Shown here: positions 45,735 to 56,912 of the stretch, in pieces
Numbering within the stretch: position 1 is the first letter of the stretch
Layout of the letters: each line of letters opens with the position of its first letter
NCBI GenBank assembly: GCA_026075535.2
Contig: AP026540.1
Span: 11,718,001-11,782,000, forward strand
Reading direction: 5' to 3'
From: Tricholoma matsutake
Taxonomy: Eukaryota; Basidiomycota; Agaricomycetes; Agaricales; Tricholomataceae
Length of the DNA stretch: 64,000 nt
The notes under the pieces: model-generated
What the model was told of the DNA's origin: nothing
What the model saw: the letters and a program-made list of their open reading frames with translations, nothing else
Database searches by the model: none
Position numbers and translations under genes: made by a program

Positions 45735-45874
45735 CAATCTATAGGCAAGATAAGATTGAGTGCCTACACATGTGATGAGAAATATCATGTGATCTGTTTT
45801 CTAAAGGGTCATATTGCTTGAGATGTGGTCACCTGATCTTCCCACAAACCCAGCTTTAACCCAAATCATTATTA

Positions 45875-46734
45875 CTATATTGCCCAATTGGTCTGAAATC
45901 TCCCAGGGAGTCTGAAATTCAATTTCTAGATTTTATCTGCTTGCTCAATCCCCCCGGAGTTTTATGGGATCTAATTGACTAGTAGTAACAGATGTATGTA
46001 TGATTTAACTTTAACTAAGGAATACAAGCTGTGGAAGCAGTCGAGACTCGAGAAACAGTAGCCGGAGTGATCAAACAGTGATACAAATGAAAATGTCTTG
46101 TTCACCATGGCAAAAACCACTCCCAAAGCCCAAAAAAAATTGACAGGACACCTACACTAGACCAAACTACGGTAGCATGCTCTCTTTAAGTCTCCGGGGT
46201 GGTGTGCCCATGTTCAAGAGCGAGGAGAGACAGCGTGACAAAACACATCAAAATTCCAGGTCCGCCCAGCATAGTTGTATATACTTCAATTCAATGATTT
46301 CTCGTGCCTCAGCATCTCGAGCCACTTGCCGTTGAGGTGGCCAGCGGACATTCAATTTTACCGTGACAAAGTGTGACAAAATTGACGGTGTCCCTTCATC
46401 GCTCTCGAACATGGGCATACCACCCCGGAGACTTGAAGAGAGCGTGCTACCGTAGTTTGGTCTAGTGTAGGTGTCCTGTCAATTTTTTTCGGGCTTTTGG
46501 AGTGGTTTTTGCCATGGTGAACAAGACATTTTCATTTGTATCACTGTTTGATCACTCCAGCTACTGTTTCTCGACTGCTTCCACAGCTTGTATTCCTTAG
46601 TTAAATCATACATACATCCATTACTACTAGTCAATTAGATCCCATAAAACTCCGGGGGGATTGGGCAAGCAGATAAAATGTAGAAATTGAATTTCAGACT
46701 CCCTGGGAGATTTCAGACCAATTGGGCAATATAG
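45875..46734. mobile_element. Long-inverted-repeat (foldback) element, 860 bp
   Basis: The two arms, about 45875-46205 and 46405-46734, are reverse complements over roughly 330 bp with about a dozen differences (two short indels and scattered transitions). The ends are CTATATTGCCCAATTGG and its complement. The spacer is about 200 bp. No gene is present. No target duplication is clear. A transcript across it would fold into a near-perfect long hairpin. Confidence 0.88.
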
Positions 46735-47741
46735 AGTTCCAACTATCTACAAGTCTAAGCGTCGACATCGGTAGAAAGAAACGCGATCCGTCGTCGCAGT
46801 GGAGAACCTCTCGCCAACGTCCTACGATTCTGGAAAACGTCGAGGAACCAAGTTCCATAACTGACCTGGCCAGTACGCATCGCCGTGTGGCTACGCTTCT
46901 CTGAATACTATCTAGGAAACGACGAGGAACTTTGTTCCAATCATATTAGTAAACGGTGTAGAGCGCATGAAATGCTATACAGTCTTACTCACCGAATCAC
47001 AGGAGCCCATTGAACAATTTGTCCTGTGGGTCACTCATACCCTCGTCACCTCTGAAATCTGGTAAACCCAGCTGACGACGTTAGCGTCTTGTTTGAATTA
47101 AGGTTCCTGACTTGTTCTTCCAAGGTTAACAGGTTCCAAGTCTTGACATACCAGGTATGTAATTTAACTCGACCCTAGCCCGAGTAACACATAATTTCGC
47201 CCAAGCCAACATTCATCTAAGTTTCGATTGTAGTGGGCGAGGGCGGAGATACCAATAGCACACATGTTTTTTCCTTACATGCTCTGTAGTAGCTCGCTGT
47301 TTCTCAATAGGACGGCGCTTGTACCTCGTATCCTACTCTATCCACGAGGCTACCCCGAGAGAACAGTTATCGATGAGCATGACTCAAGGTTCGAAAGCCG
47401 TCGATGTTTGCGGTCGATTTATGAAGCTTGGGCCAGCAAAACTTTGGGCATAACATGAAATTTGGAACCGTTAGGCAGACCAGATGTATGTCCTGCAAAC
47501 AGTTTTGGATGCCACGAACGTATGTCAAAATCATCGGCCGCCATGAATCGGCCTAAAACTTATATAGGACAACATTGTGAGGTGCCAGGGAAATGTATCC
47601 GTGCAAATAATAGCAATGGCGTCAAAGTAGGTTGTTGCACCAAAGTGTACACGAGAAACCATAACATTGTGCACTAGGCTTGCCGCTGCAAAGTCAAACA
47701 TTTTATCCCAGCATGCGTCGCACAGCCAACTAGCAAATGAA
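46735..47741. other. Host-like region without a recognised gene
   Basis: CpG is frequent, unlike the surrounding transposons, and several frames of 60-70 codons are open. None carries a motif I recognise. It may contain the 3' flank of RPS28 and the edge of a neighbouring gene. Confidence 0.4.
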
Positions 47742-48129
47742 TCATCGCAGTCGTCTGTTAAAATGTACCCTCAAATCAGCTTCCCTACTCTTCAAACGAA
47801 TTCAGAACGCACCGTGCTTCACGTTCACTCTCTAGCAGTGCGAGAATATCCTCCTCCCGAACTGGCCCCTTCACATTACGGATGATCGTCCGTGAGACAT
47901 CATCCATGAATTCAACGCGGACTTGCGTTACGCCTCCACGGGATCCAGTACGGCCGAGGACCTGCAACCAAATTGCACCAGTGAGCACACCAAACAGTCT
48001 GAAAATTGCAGGGAAATTATCGTGATGACCTTGACAACTTTTGCAAGCTTGACGGTAGATTTTGAGCTTGTATCCTGCGTAGGAGCACATCTTAGAATCA
48101 ATAAAGGGATGTGCGAACAAATGTACCAT
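47742..48129 (-). CDS. RPS28: 40S ribosomal protein S28 (eS28)
   Basis: Small-subunit ribosomal protein near the mRNA exit channel. Four coding exons on the minus strand splice to 69 residues plus stop: 48129-48127 (only the ATG), 48074-48030, 47961-47813 and 47754-47742. Introns are 48126-48075 (52 bp), 48029-47962 (68 bp) and 47812-47755 (58 bp), all GT..AG. The product begins [17 protein letters not shown], contains [19 protein letters not shown] and [15 protein letters not shown] sequence, and ends ESEREARRLR, the universal S28 C-terminus, reached only through the 13-nt last exon. Length equals the family norm. No damage is seen. Confidence 0.95.
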
Positions 48130-48740
48130 TTTTTAGAAGCAGATAAGACTATGAAGACACAAAGCAAGTTTCTGTTGATATGAATGGAGGATAAGGTTTA
48201 ACGAAAGTTGCGTCGCCGATTGTATTAATCGGATATTACCGGTCGGTGTCATAGGGCACCGCCGTGCCGTACACTGACGGTTACATGGTCTGACGGTTAC
48301 GGCACCCGTACTGTCAGGACCTTGAACCTTGGCTTAACGATGCGGATTTATGCTGTGTCGACCATCAAAACACGGCCATCATGGGTTATCCAGTGCTTTC
48401 AACCCCATCCAGCAATCTCAGAAAATTTCGGATATGGAGAATCCATGAGTCCGTCCGTCCATCTGTCCATCTGCCTGTAGCATTCTATTAAAGATGTGGA
48501 ATGCAGCTTCCTGTCAGTACTTATATAGCCACATGAGGTTGGAACAGCATAGTGCAAGCCTTGGCAAAAGTGCCACATTTCAAAATCATGTCATCATTGA
48601 TCAGCCCACTTTCTCCAATGGTAAACAGGCCTGTAAATTGAATTTTACCAGAATAGTACTACTTGTTGTATACTACAATTTATTGTGTGGTTTAATATGG
48701 AGAAAAGTAAATGTTGACTCTATGTCTGGATTTTGAAGAT
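48130..48740. other. RPS28 upstream region passing into repeats
   Basis: 48130-48330 is the probable RPS28 promoter side, with CCGTACACTGACGG-type words related to 23262-23325 in reverse. From about 48420 there are tandem GTCCGTCC/ATCTGTCC words and AT-rich sequence without a gene. Confidence 0.4.
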
Positions 48741-48748
48741 CACATGAT

Positions 48749-49119
48749 TAGTGCATTGAGGTCTGGTCCATTGGGACTGGACAAACTGCCAAACCAGACT
48801 GGACCATGACTGCAAAAAACTGGACCATCAGTCCTGTTTTTTCAAATTTGGGGTGAGAAAACCACAAAAGAACCAGGACTGGTTAGACATAGTCACACAC
48901 CTTTCCTACCAATTGCCTTGAAACTAACCAAAATTTTAAGCAAACTGGTCAAGAATTGAGTGAGATATGACCAAAACCAAGTTCTATGTCATGTGATGTT
49001 GTGTTTCAACAACATCAAATTGTATCTCACTCAATTCTTGACCGATTTGCTTAAAGTTTTGATCAGTTTCAAGGTAATTAGTAGGGAATGTGTCCCACAG
49101 GGTCATAACCAGTGATAAC
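48749..49119 (+). mobile_element. hAT MITE, left part (split by copia and inversion)
   Basis: It starts TAGTGCATTGAGGTCTGG, directly after CACATGAT (48741-48748). It contains an internal inverted repeat (arms about 48906-48972 and 49019-49090). It is interrupted at ATAAC (49115-49119) by a copia LTR. The other part of the same MITE lies reversed at 55770-55947. Confidence 0.88.
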
Positions 49120-49328
49120 TGTTGAATAAGCAGTTGTAGCATTAGGCGACACTGACACTGACTCCAAAAATAGTAGTAATGATGTGCACACAGATTATTA
49201 ATAGCGGGACATTATAATTACCAACTATGATTACTGATCAATGCATCAAACACTTGTATAAATAGTCATTGTAGATAAACACAATAACAAGTCCATTATA
49301 CTATTATCAAGTCCTCAGAGTCTCAACA
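49120..49328 (+). repeat. copia-2 5' LTR (209 bp)
   Basis: TGTTGAATAAGCAGTTG to GAGTCTCAACA, preceded by ATAAC. Its partner of the same length (209 bp) lies in reverse orientation at 55953-56161, about 91 percent identical by eye. Confidence 0.92.
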
Positions 49329-49407
49329 GGTTATGGGCCCTGGGCTTAACTGAATTTTCACATACACTCACTCTTAACATTCACTATGCACCGAGCCACT
49401 TTTCAAA

Positions 49408-49830
49408 ATGACAGATGCATCAAACACGCACACAAACATTTATTGGATCAAACCCTTGATAGGAGCTGAGAATTACACCATATGGAAGATCAAAATGATG
49501 GACATCTTGATGGGACAAGATTTGTGGGAATATGTCGACAGATCGACTATTCGGCCATCAGATGAGGCAGCAAAAGCGGCATGGGTAAAGAAGGATAGGA
49601 TGGTGCCATCCGTGATCCGATTAAGGGTTGCCAACAAAATGTTGGTATATGTTGCAAGTTCGACAATGTCGAAGGAAGCATGGGACATGCTGAAGTCATT
49701 ATTGGAAATGCAAGGGGTGCTCAGCATAGTGTTGGCACAATGAAAGTTATTTCGGGCTCAATGTGAAGAATTGACACCAGTATAGAAAAGGTGGATAACT
49801 TTCTAGTAATAAGTATAGCTACCTCTTATC
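49408..49830 (+). pseudogene. copia-2 Gag, N-terminal part
   Basis: The frame starts MTDASNTHTNIYWIKPLIGA. It shows copia Gag features, NYTIWKIKMMDILMGQDLWE, then MLVYVASSTMSKEAWDMLKS and KLFRAQCEELTP. A TGA at 49741-49743 and a TAG near 49783 break it. Similarity to Gag fades by about 49830. The rest of the element resumes in inverted orientation near 59830, so this is one side of the inferred inversion breakpoint. Confidence 0.8.
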
Positions 49831-49859
49831 TTTGTTTTAGCTACACATAGTTTATGCCA

Positions 49860-50260
49860 TGTTACTCAAGTGCTACTGTAGTTTTGAAACACCATGCAAA
49901 CCTGTGCTTATAACCTGTACCTGCAGATATGGTGTTTGTACAGGTATGGTGTCACAGGTGACAGGTGTGGTGTTGCCAGTGAAACCCATGGTGTCACCTG
50001 TGATACTAGGGGCAGGTGCGATCGTCATCCTCTTCTCCATTGTACTTCCCTATTCTCCCACCCCCTCTCAACCACCATATGAGCAGATGCTTGTAGGCAT
50101 GGGTGGGGCAGGTGTTTGTCATCTCTCCCTCCATCATTGTCATCTCCCTGGTGTGTCCTTCATTGTGGTAGGGGTGGTCATCATGGTACTGTCTCCCACT
50201 TGTCCCATGCATCAGCACCAATCCATCCCATGAGCAGTTCAAGGGGGGTGTTAGGGCTCA
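49860..50260. repeat. RepA copy, left part
   Basis: GGTGTCACAGGTGACAGG and the hairpin CATATGAGCAGATGCTTGTAGG (split here at 50077-50098) followed by CATGGGTGGGG match the pattern of RepA at 11280-12540. Another is CATGAGCAGTTCAAGGGG at 50229. It is interrupted by hAT copy 2. Confidence 0.55.
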
Positions 50261-53200
50261 TAGTGTTTAAGGGTCCAGTTGAGTCCAGTCTTTTGAGCTT
50301 AGATGAGAAAGACCGAGACCGTGATCAGTCCAGACCACAGCCACATTCTCACACAACTGGACCGAACTGACAGGGACCGGTCTCCATCAGTTCAGTCTCA
50401 GTCCATCAACCAGTGTAGACCAGTCTTGTCAGTAACTGGTTGAGACTGGTCTAGACCGGCTTACCATCAGTCCAGACCAGTCTTCCTATACTATATGTAT
50501 ACTACTCGACAAAAGTATTAAGTAAACCACTGAAACACAGAAGCAACATGATGTATAAACAATAGTATATCTAAACTGGCACTAATTCAATGTCATTATT
50601 ATGAGACTTGTTCACAAACCTGTAGATACACATACCATCATACGCAATCGGCCCACTCCTTGCTTGGAACTAAAAGATGCGGCATGCACAGGAGAATTTG
50701 GCTGAGGCATAATGTTAAATTGCTAACTCAGCAAGGAGAGGGAATTCTTGCGAGTGATTCTGAAGCATGAGTGGCATCAGGATACATGGACAGTAACTTG
50801 AACACGGCAGCACATACATGCCACCATTCCCAGACCAGTACACCTGCATGAATATCCTTTTCAGAGCCCTCAGCACCATTAATCAGATATAGAGATAGTT
50901 TATCCATGAAAGTAGTAAGTTGTGGATAGAGATGAAGAAAAGAACAGTGGGTGAAGTCAGGAGAGAGGTGATGGAAATGGGAGTCGACAGGAAAAAGCCA
51001 TGCAAGCTTCACTGTTCTTGTGGCTCCACTTGAAAACCCTATCTGATCTTATCAGATGTGCTAATGAGTAGATAAGGCTGTAGCATGAGTTTGAGAATTC
51101 AAGTTGGTGTGGAGAAACATACCACAGATGTTGTTCGAGATGATAAATATGTGCATGGGATGGATGTATAGATTGTACCATTGCATTACAGTCAACGAGA
51201 CCAACTTATGATGCAAACACAAATTGAAGCCACACTGAGTCGGTGACAGTCATACTAGTACTATCAAAACCTGTTTCTCACCTTACTGTGGCAGATTCAT
51301 AGATGAGAACATTGAACAAGTGTTAGCTCAACTTGAATAGGGAAGTATAGTAAGTCTAAAAGATGCATCACCACAGCTGTCAACTTGAAGATTGCAGGGT
51401 CACAATCAATGTCAATCATATGAGCAAAGAAAAATGCAGGTCTTCAACTTGATGCAGCAGACTCACATGCGTGCATGAACAAAAAGGCATTAATTTTGAA
51501 GGTGAGGTATGCTAAGACAAGTGTAAAGTAATCTAGTATAATGAAGTGCTACTCTAATTGCACATAACTGTCTCATCCTCCATTTTGTCCCACTCATCTT
51601 GTTCCAGGTCCGCAACCAGTAAGTCCTGATACTCCTTCATCTCATCAATCTCCTCTATCTGAACTGAATTCCATGCAGCGAGATTGCCAATATTGTTCCT
51701 CCAAGCAAATTTCAAAACTTGCAGCTCCTCAAACTGCCCTGCTCCCAGTTGTGCACGCCACTTCATCACAACTTCACCACCACCAGAAAAGAGCTGCTCA
51801 CAGGGGACAGATGAGGCTTGGCATGCAAGGTAGTCAATGGCAATGCGGCACAGGGTAGGGTACAAGGAACCATTGTTCTATTAGTGGTCAATATCAAAAT
51901 GTGGCCCAAGGTGAAGCAAGTACTCATACCTGCCACCATTCCACAATGTCAGTATCCTTCATGACATCGGAAGGAACATCCTTAAGATATTGGTGTAGCT
52001 CCATCTGCCACCCTTTGTTATCTGCCCGACTAGCGAGAAGGCTCAAACGATGGTGGTCGAAATCAGATAGGATTGAGGTTTTGTTGGCTTGAGCTGTGTT
52101 GGGCATGGATTGCGTCGCTAGGTTTTGTGCAGCTGGTCTGGCCTGCCAGTACTTCTTCATCTATGCAAAAGTGTCAAAACTAATCAGTACTGGTCAAACA
52201 AGTCAAATAAGGCAGATGTATTGTATCTTCAAGGATTTCTTGAGCCTCCTCTTGCCAATTCTTCACATAATGATTTCCTGCCACTTGTTCCTCTTCTTGT
52301 TCCTTTGCCCCACCCCATGCCAGTTCAATGTACTCTAGTTTGAAGTATGGATGCAAGGCTAGAGCACTGTAGTCAGAATGGCTACTTGAATGTTTTACGA
52401 GACTTACCTAGTGCCAAGATATAGGCCGGTTTTTCGTCAAACCGCGAGTAGTACTTATTGAGCTTGGCAAGCCCATTGTTGATCGCCGTTCAGTACTTGG
52501 CAAACTGTACATTGTTGCATTTAGCTTCCCAAGCCATTTGAAGCTCTTCAATTGCCGGAAGGGCACGCCACAAGGTTGGGTGTTTCTTGGCTGAGAAATA
52601 CTGTTGAATTCGGTTAGAGTCCTGGAGCCATATTAGCCTCATTGTTTGCAACTAGTTCATTCACATACTGCTAAAATTTCAAATGCCTCTTTTACCTGTT
52701 CCCAGTTGTTGCCAGAAAACGTGAAGGCTGACCATGGTATATGTTTCACAACTTTGCTGTTGCGACGAATTGTTGTGATTGGACCGTAGTGATGATCGGC
52801 ACTTGCGACAAACAACTTAAGAGGCTACTCACCTATCATGAATCATACATCAAATAGAATTGGAACAAAATGACATACCTGAAGGACTTTGTATGACACA
52901 CTAAGCATACAATATGCCGTTCCCCATCTAACGTTGCTGTGAAGCAGAATTTTGAGGGGATCAACAATGCCGCATTCGATCTGTAGTTTCTTGAACGCTT
53001 CAATGTGTTGCCCAGAGGACTGAACCTGTTCAAAAGGAAGAAAATCAGAAGATGACACAAGAAAAGAAAGACAAACCTTGATAGCAAGCATTTGGATAGC
53101 TGCAATAACGTCCAATGAACCATTTAGCACAGGGTTATCGGGGAGGGATGGGTCATACTCTCAAATGGCAGTGGTCGTTTCCATGGCAGCGATCTTTGTG

Positions 53201-55148
53201 ATGTGGTCCATTACGTCAATGTTTGCAAGATTAATGACATGACCTAGACAGCTAGAATGATATTAGCAAGTGTTTGGAATAACTAGAAAGAAAACTTATG
53301 GGAGTTGATTCTCCTCCGTGGACCATACAGGTAGCTTGTGATGTTCATGTATACTTTGAATGGTTTCGCACTTCGTTGTATTACTTGACACATTGTCGAG
53401 GGTGGCTGTGAGAAGCTGTGAGGACTTTCGATCAGATAACACTGCATATTGACTGCACCTGGGCTTACCTTTGATCTTTCCATATTGATAATCCCAATCT
53501 GATCACAGACACCCACGAAGTATCTCCCTAGGTTCTTCCTGCTATGGTCACCTGATATCACTTGAAATCAGATGACTTCTGAATGCATCTCCCATTTATC
53601 TTTCTTCACTTGAATCCAATGTGCTGTCACACCAAGGAATCCTGCCTTCGTCATATCAACTGTCCAGCCATCTGCTGTTGTGGATATCATGCCGGGTGCT
53701 GCCTGCAACATAACAACAATACGGATGTGCAGCTTTTGGAATGAAGACTACATACCTCAATGTCTTGTTTCAGTCAATCTATCCATCTAACAAACTCGTT
53801 GTGCAGGTGTTTGATGATGTCGTGTGTTGTTGGCAGGTTGAGTGATATTGACTTTGGTCTCATGGCAACCAAGCAATTTCAAAATGCTGTTTTTCCTGCA
53901 ACGGCGAGTGACTGGCGAGGATCAGATGATTCAGACTCGTGTCAACTGTAAGTCTTACCTGATCATCCACTGCGATAAACTGAGTCACTGTGTGAAGTAG
54001 GTCCTCGCAGTTGAAGACCAGCGGCCCAGCCGTCTTACCGACCAATGCGTCAAGTGTACCCTGTTTCACCACTTTACCCTTTTTTGCTGCTTCCCTCTCA
54101 TTCCAGATAGAACGTGGGATTGCCCAGTGGTGCTCAGGGATATTCTCTTGTTTGCACAGCTCTTGGTATCGTGTATAGTGCAGGCAAATGTGTAGACGAC
54201 ATGAGGAATTGCTGCTGGTGTGAAATGCCTTTTGCTGGCTGTTCTTTTCAACAAACTCTTTGTCATTCCTATTTGATATCTTTGTAAGTGCCTTGACCTC
54301 TCACAATTCATCAATGTATCACTTACCTGCATGTATTACACCACCATCCTCGCTTTGTCTCCAGAGTGTCATTCTTCCTCAGAAACTTGACTGTGACTAA
54401 GTCCATGAAGATAAGCTGCAAGTCCTTGGCCTTTTCTTTCTTCGTAGGGGATTTGGCCTCGATAGGAATATGGTGACATTTGTCAAGCCCATCTCCCTTC
54501 AGTGCTATATCAACATATGCATTATTTAGATCATGCTGCAGACTCATACCTCAGCGTCTTCACTATCCTTGGCTACCCTCGCCTTTTTCTTCTGCGGCTT
54601 ACAAACCTGTTCTTCATCAGATGTATCATCAGTTGAATCTTCAGTTATTGTTTGCTTCTTGGCTGTGGCTTTGTGTCCCTTGTTCAGAGCTGCTCTCATG
54701 GCTGATTTTGCAGGGGCCTTACTGGATGTCTTTGCAGATGCTTTCGTCTTCATGGATTTAGAGGATTTTTGTGCTCCCTTCACCATTGTAACGATGTTGT
54801 GACCAACCAACCATGTTTCGCATTTAACTATTCACATTTGTTTGGTACTTTGTTTGGGCTATGAAGATTTTGATATACCTCAACAGCTCATTTTCAAGGC
54901 CTACAACGTAGTCAACAGCAATGTAATATAGTCGGTCATCATGCTCTTGGTTTAGATAGGGTAGAACTGGTTGAGACTGGTTGAAACCGGTTTTTATCAG
55001 TCTTTGAGAATGTTCAAAGCCTTGGAGACCAGAACCAAACTGGTTACTGAAACTGATGAACCTTAACTGATGGTTCGGTCTCTACCGGTCCAGTTCGGCT
55101 CAGTTTTGGTCTTTTTTCTGGTTTGATCAACTGGACCCTCAAACACTA
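50261..55148. mobile_element. hAT copy 2, complete (4.9 kb)
   Basis: Ends TAGTGTTTAAGGGTCCAG and CTGGACCCTCAAACACTA form terminal inverted repeats. GTTAGGG lies near the left end (50250-50256) and directly after the right end (55149-55155), an imperfect target duplication with about four extra bases on the left. Many internal GGTCTAGACCGG/ACTGGTC words cluster near both ends. It is very similar to 26727-31099 and carries a minus-strand transposase. Confidence 0.88.
51554..54810 (-). pseudogene. hAT transposase, copy 2
   Basis: Start MVGHNIVTMVKGAQKSSKSM at 54810, a Lys/Ala-rich N-terminus with an acidic patch and KPQKKKARVAK (possible nuclear signal). A BED-finger region follows: RGWWCNTC (54330), then SSCRLHICLHY and NIPEHHWAIPRSIW (54210-54100). 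Next are the catalytic-domain stretches around VRWGTAYCML (52920) and a dimerisation domain, YPTLCRIAIDYLACQASSVP then EQLFSGGG, ending at 51554. Frame changes between blocks match introns at several GTAAGT/CAG pairs, but some sites carry stops, so activity is doubtful. It is the best candidate source for the hAT derivatives in the window. Confidence 0.75.
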
Positions 55149-55620
55149 GTTAGGGGGGTGTCAGTGATGTGGTGCAGGTGGACAAGATGGGGGGTGCCTA
55201 TTATGTGAGAATCCCTCTCCCTCTCCTGGTGTCCCTCATTGCACTCCTGTAAATGACACCCTCACATCCCATTTCAATGGGGAGGAGGGGGTTTGTGCAG
55301 CCATTGTTGGGTGTGGGTTGTCTCATGTTGTTGTTCATCATTACCGAGTACAATACAAAAAGAATTAGTTTATCAGAACAAGAAGAGAACAAAACTTACA
55401 GCATTGTTTGAGTCTGCATTGCATCTGAGATGGTGCTTGCAGGGGTGGAAGTGGGCATGGGAGTGGTGGTGGCAGGTGGTGAAGTGGTGATGGTGGCAGA
55501 GGTGGCAGAGGTCATCGATGGTGGAAGCTACATGCTTTGTCATCTGCTCAGTCATTAGTTTGCTGAGGACATTTTGGTATTGGAAAATCCAGATGTCTGT
55601 CCATCTGTCCATCTGTCTGC
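55149..55620. repeat. RepA copy, right part
   Basis: The palindrome CATCCCATTTCAATGGGGAG (55265) matches CATCCCATTTGAATGGGGAG (12386) of RepA, with the same GAGGAGGGGG tail. A CACCAC-rich stretch on the minus strand (55430-55520) parallels 12590-12760. Confidence 0.6.
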
Positions 55621-55769
55621 CACAAAAAATAAATCAAGTTCTCCAGACTAGCTATTGGTTCTATGTGATGAACTATGCACAAAATATCTTCTAAAGTACT
55701 GAATATGGCACTCATATAAAGTTGATGTGTATAGCAAGCTTAAGAGATATACTGTGCAACAATCATGTG

Positions 55770-55947
55770 TAGTGCTTTGAGGTCTGGTCTGGTCCAGTTT
55801 TTTCATCACCTCATGAGAGAACCATGACCATGACCAGTCTACTGCAAAGGAAATAGCCAAAAAACCAGACTGTAACTGAAGAAAACTGCAAAAAACTGGT
55901 CATATGCAGTTGTGACTGGTTTGTGACTGAGCCTGTGGTTCATACTG
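55770..55947 (-). mobile_element. hAT MITE, right part (inverted)
   Basis: Read on the minus strand it ends CCAGACCTCAAAGCACTA followed by CACATGAT (plus-strand ATCATGTG at 55762-55769), identical to the duplication before the left part at 48741-48748. The inner edge is GTTAT (55948-55952), the complement of the copia duplication ATAAC. Confidence 0.88.
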
Positions 55948-55952
55948 GTTAT

Positions 55953-56161
55953 TGTTGAGACTCTGAGGACTTGATAATAGTACGACAGACTTGTTATTGT
56001 GTTTATCTACAATGCCTATTTATACAAGTGTTTGATGCATTGATTGGTAATCATAGTCGGTAATTATAATGTCCTGCTATTAATAATCTGTGTGCGCATC
56101 ATTATTACTATATTCGAAGTCAGCATTGGTGTCGCCTAATGCTACAACTGCTTATTCAACA
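55953..56161 (-). repeat. copia-2 3' LTR (209 bp, inverted)
   Basis: Reverse complement of the LTR at 49120-49328 with about 18 differences. On the minus strand it follows the polypurine tract AAGGGGGAG (56162-56170) and is followed by ATAAC. Confidence 0.92.
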
Positions 56162-56912
56162 CTCCCCCTTGACACCTATGCCATACCTATGCACTTGACA
56201 AGATCCTCATGTTTTGGTCTTGGCAGCCTCTTGGTGAATATGTCCACTAGATTGTCATCCATTGCGCAGTACTGAATGTTGATCTCATGAGAGATTAGTT
56301 TCTCGCATACAAAATGATGCTGGATGTCAATATGTTTTGTGCAGCTGTAGTTAATGGCATTATTTGAGTAGTCGATCACACCTTGGTTATCTACATTGAG
56401 TTTGGTGGGTCCAGAGTACAGGATGCCAAGTTTGGAAGTGATCATTTGCAGCCATAGAATCTGGCATGTTGCTAGGCTTTCTGCCATGTATTCAGCTTCC
56501 ATTCTTTTTTAGTAGACAATACCAAGATTGTGAGTGCCATTAAGATGTGTTTGACAGCAATCCAACAAGTAGGTCTGTACTTATGAATTGGCTGAGTGTC
56601 TGTACCACAAATGAGATGTTGGGTCACATGCCAATTGCCACATACATGAGTGATCTGATTGCACTGCAATATTTGGGGATATTGTGGTGCTTGTTGTTGG
56701 GCATTTTGATCAGTTTGATATTGGGGTCCAATGGTGTGCTGACAGGGTGCAAATCTGCCATTCCAAATTTCTCCAGGATCTTCTTGATATACTGATGGTG
56801 CATGATTTTGAGGGTACCAGCCTCCATATCCCTTTCCAACTCCAATCCCATGATCTGCTTTGCCTCCCCCAGGTCTGTGGTTGTGAAGAATTTTGATAGC
56901 TCAGCTTTCATT

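Noticed and set aside
46722..47677. Host genes from the 60-70 codon frames
   Set aside because: No intron-consistent extension, no family motif; kept as unassigned host-like DNA.
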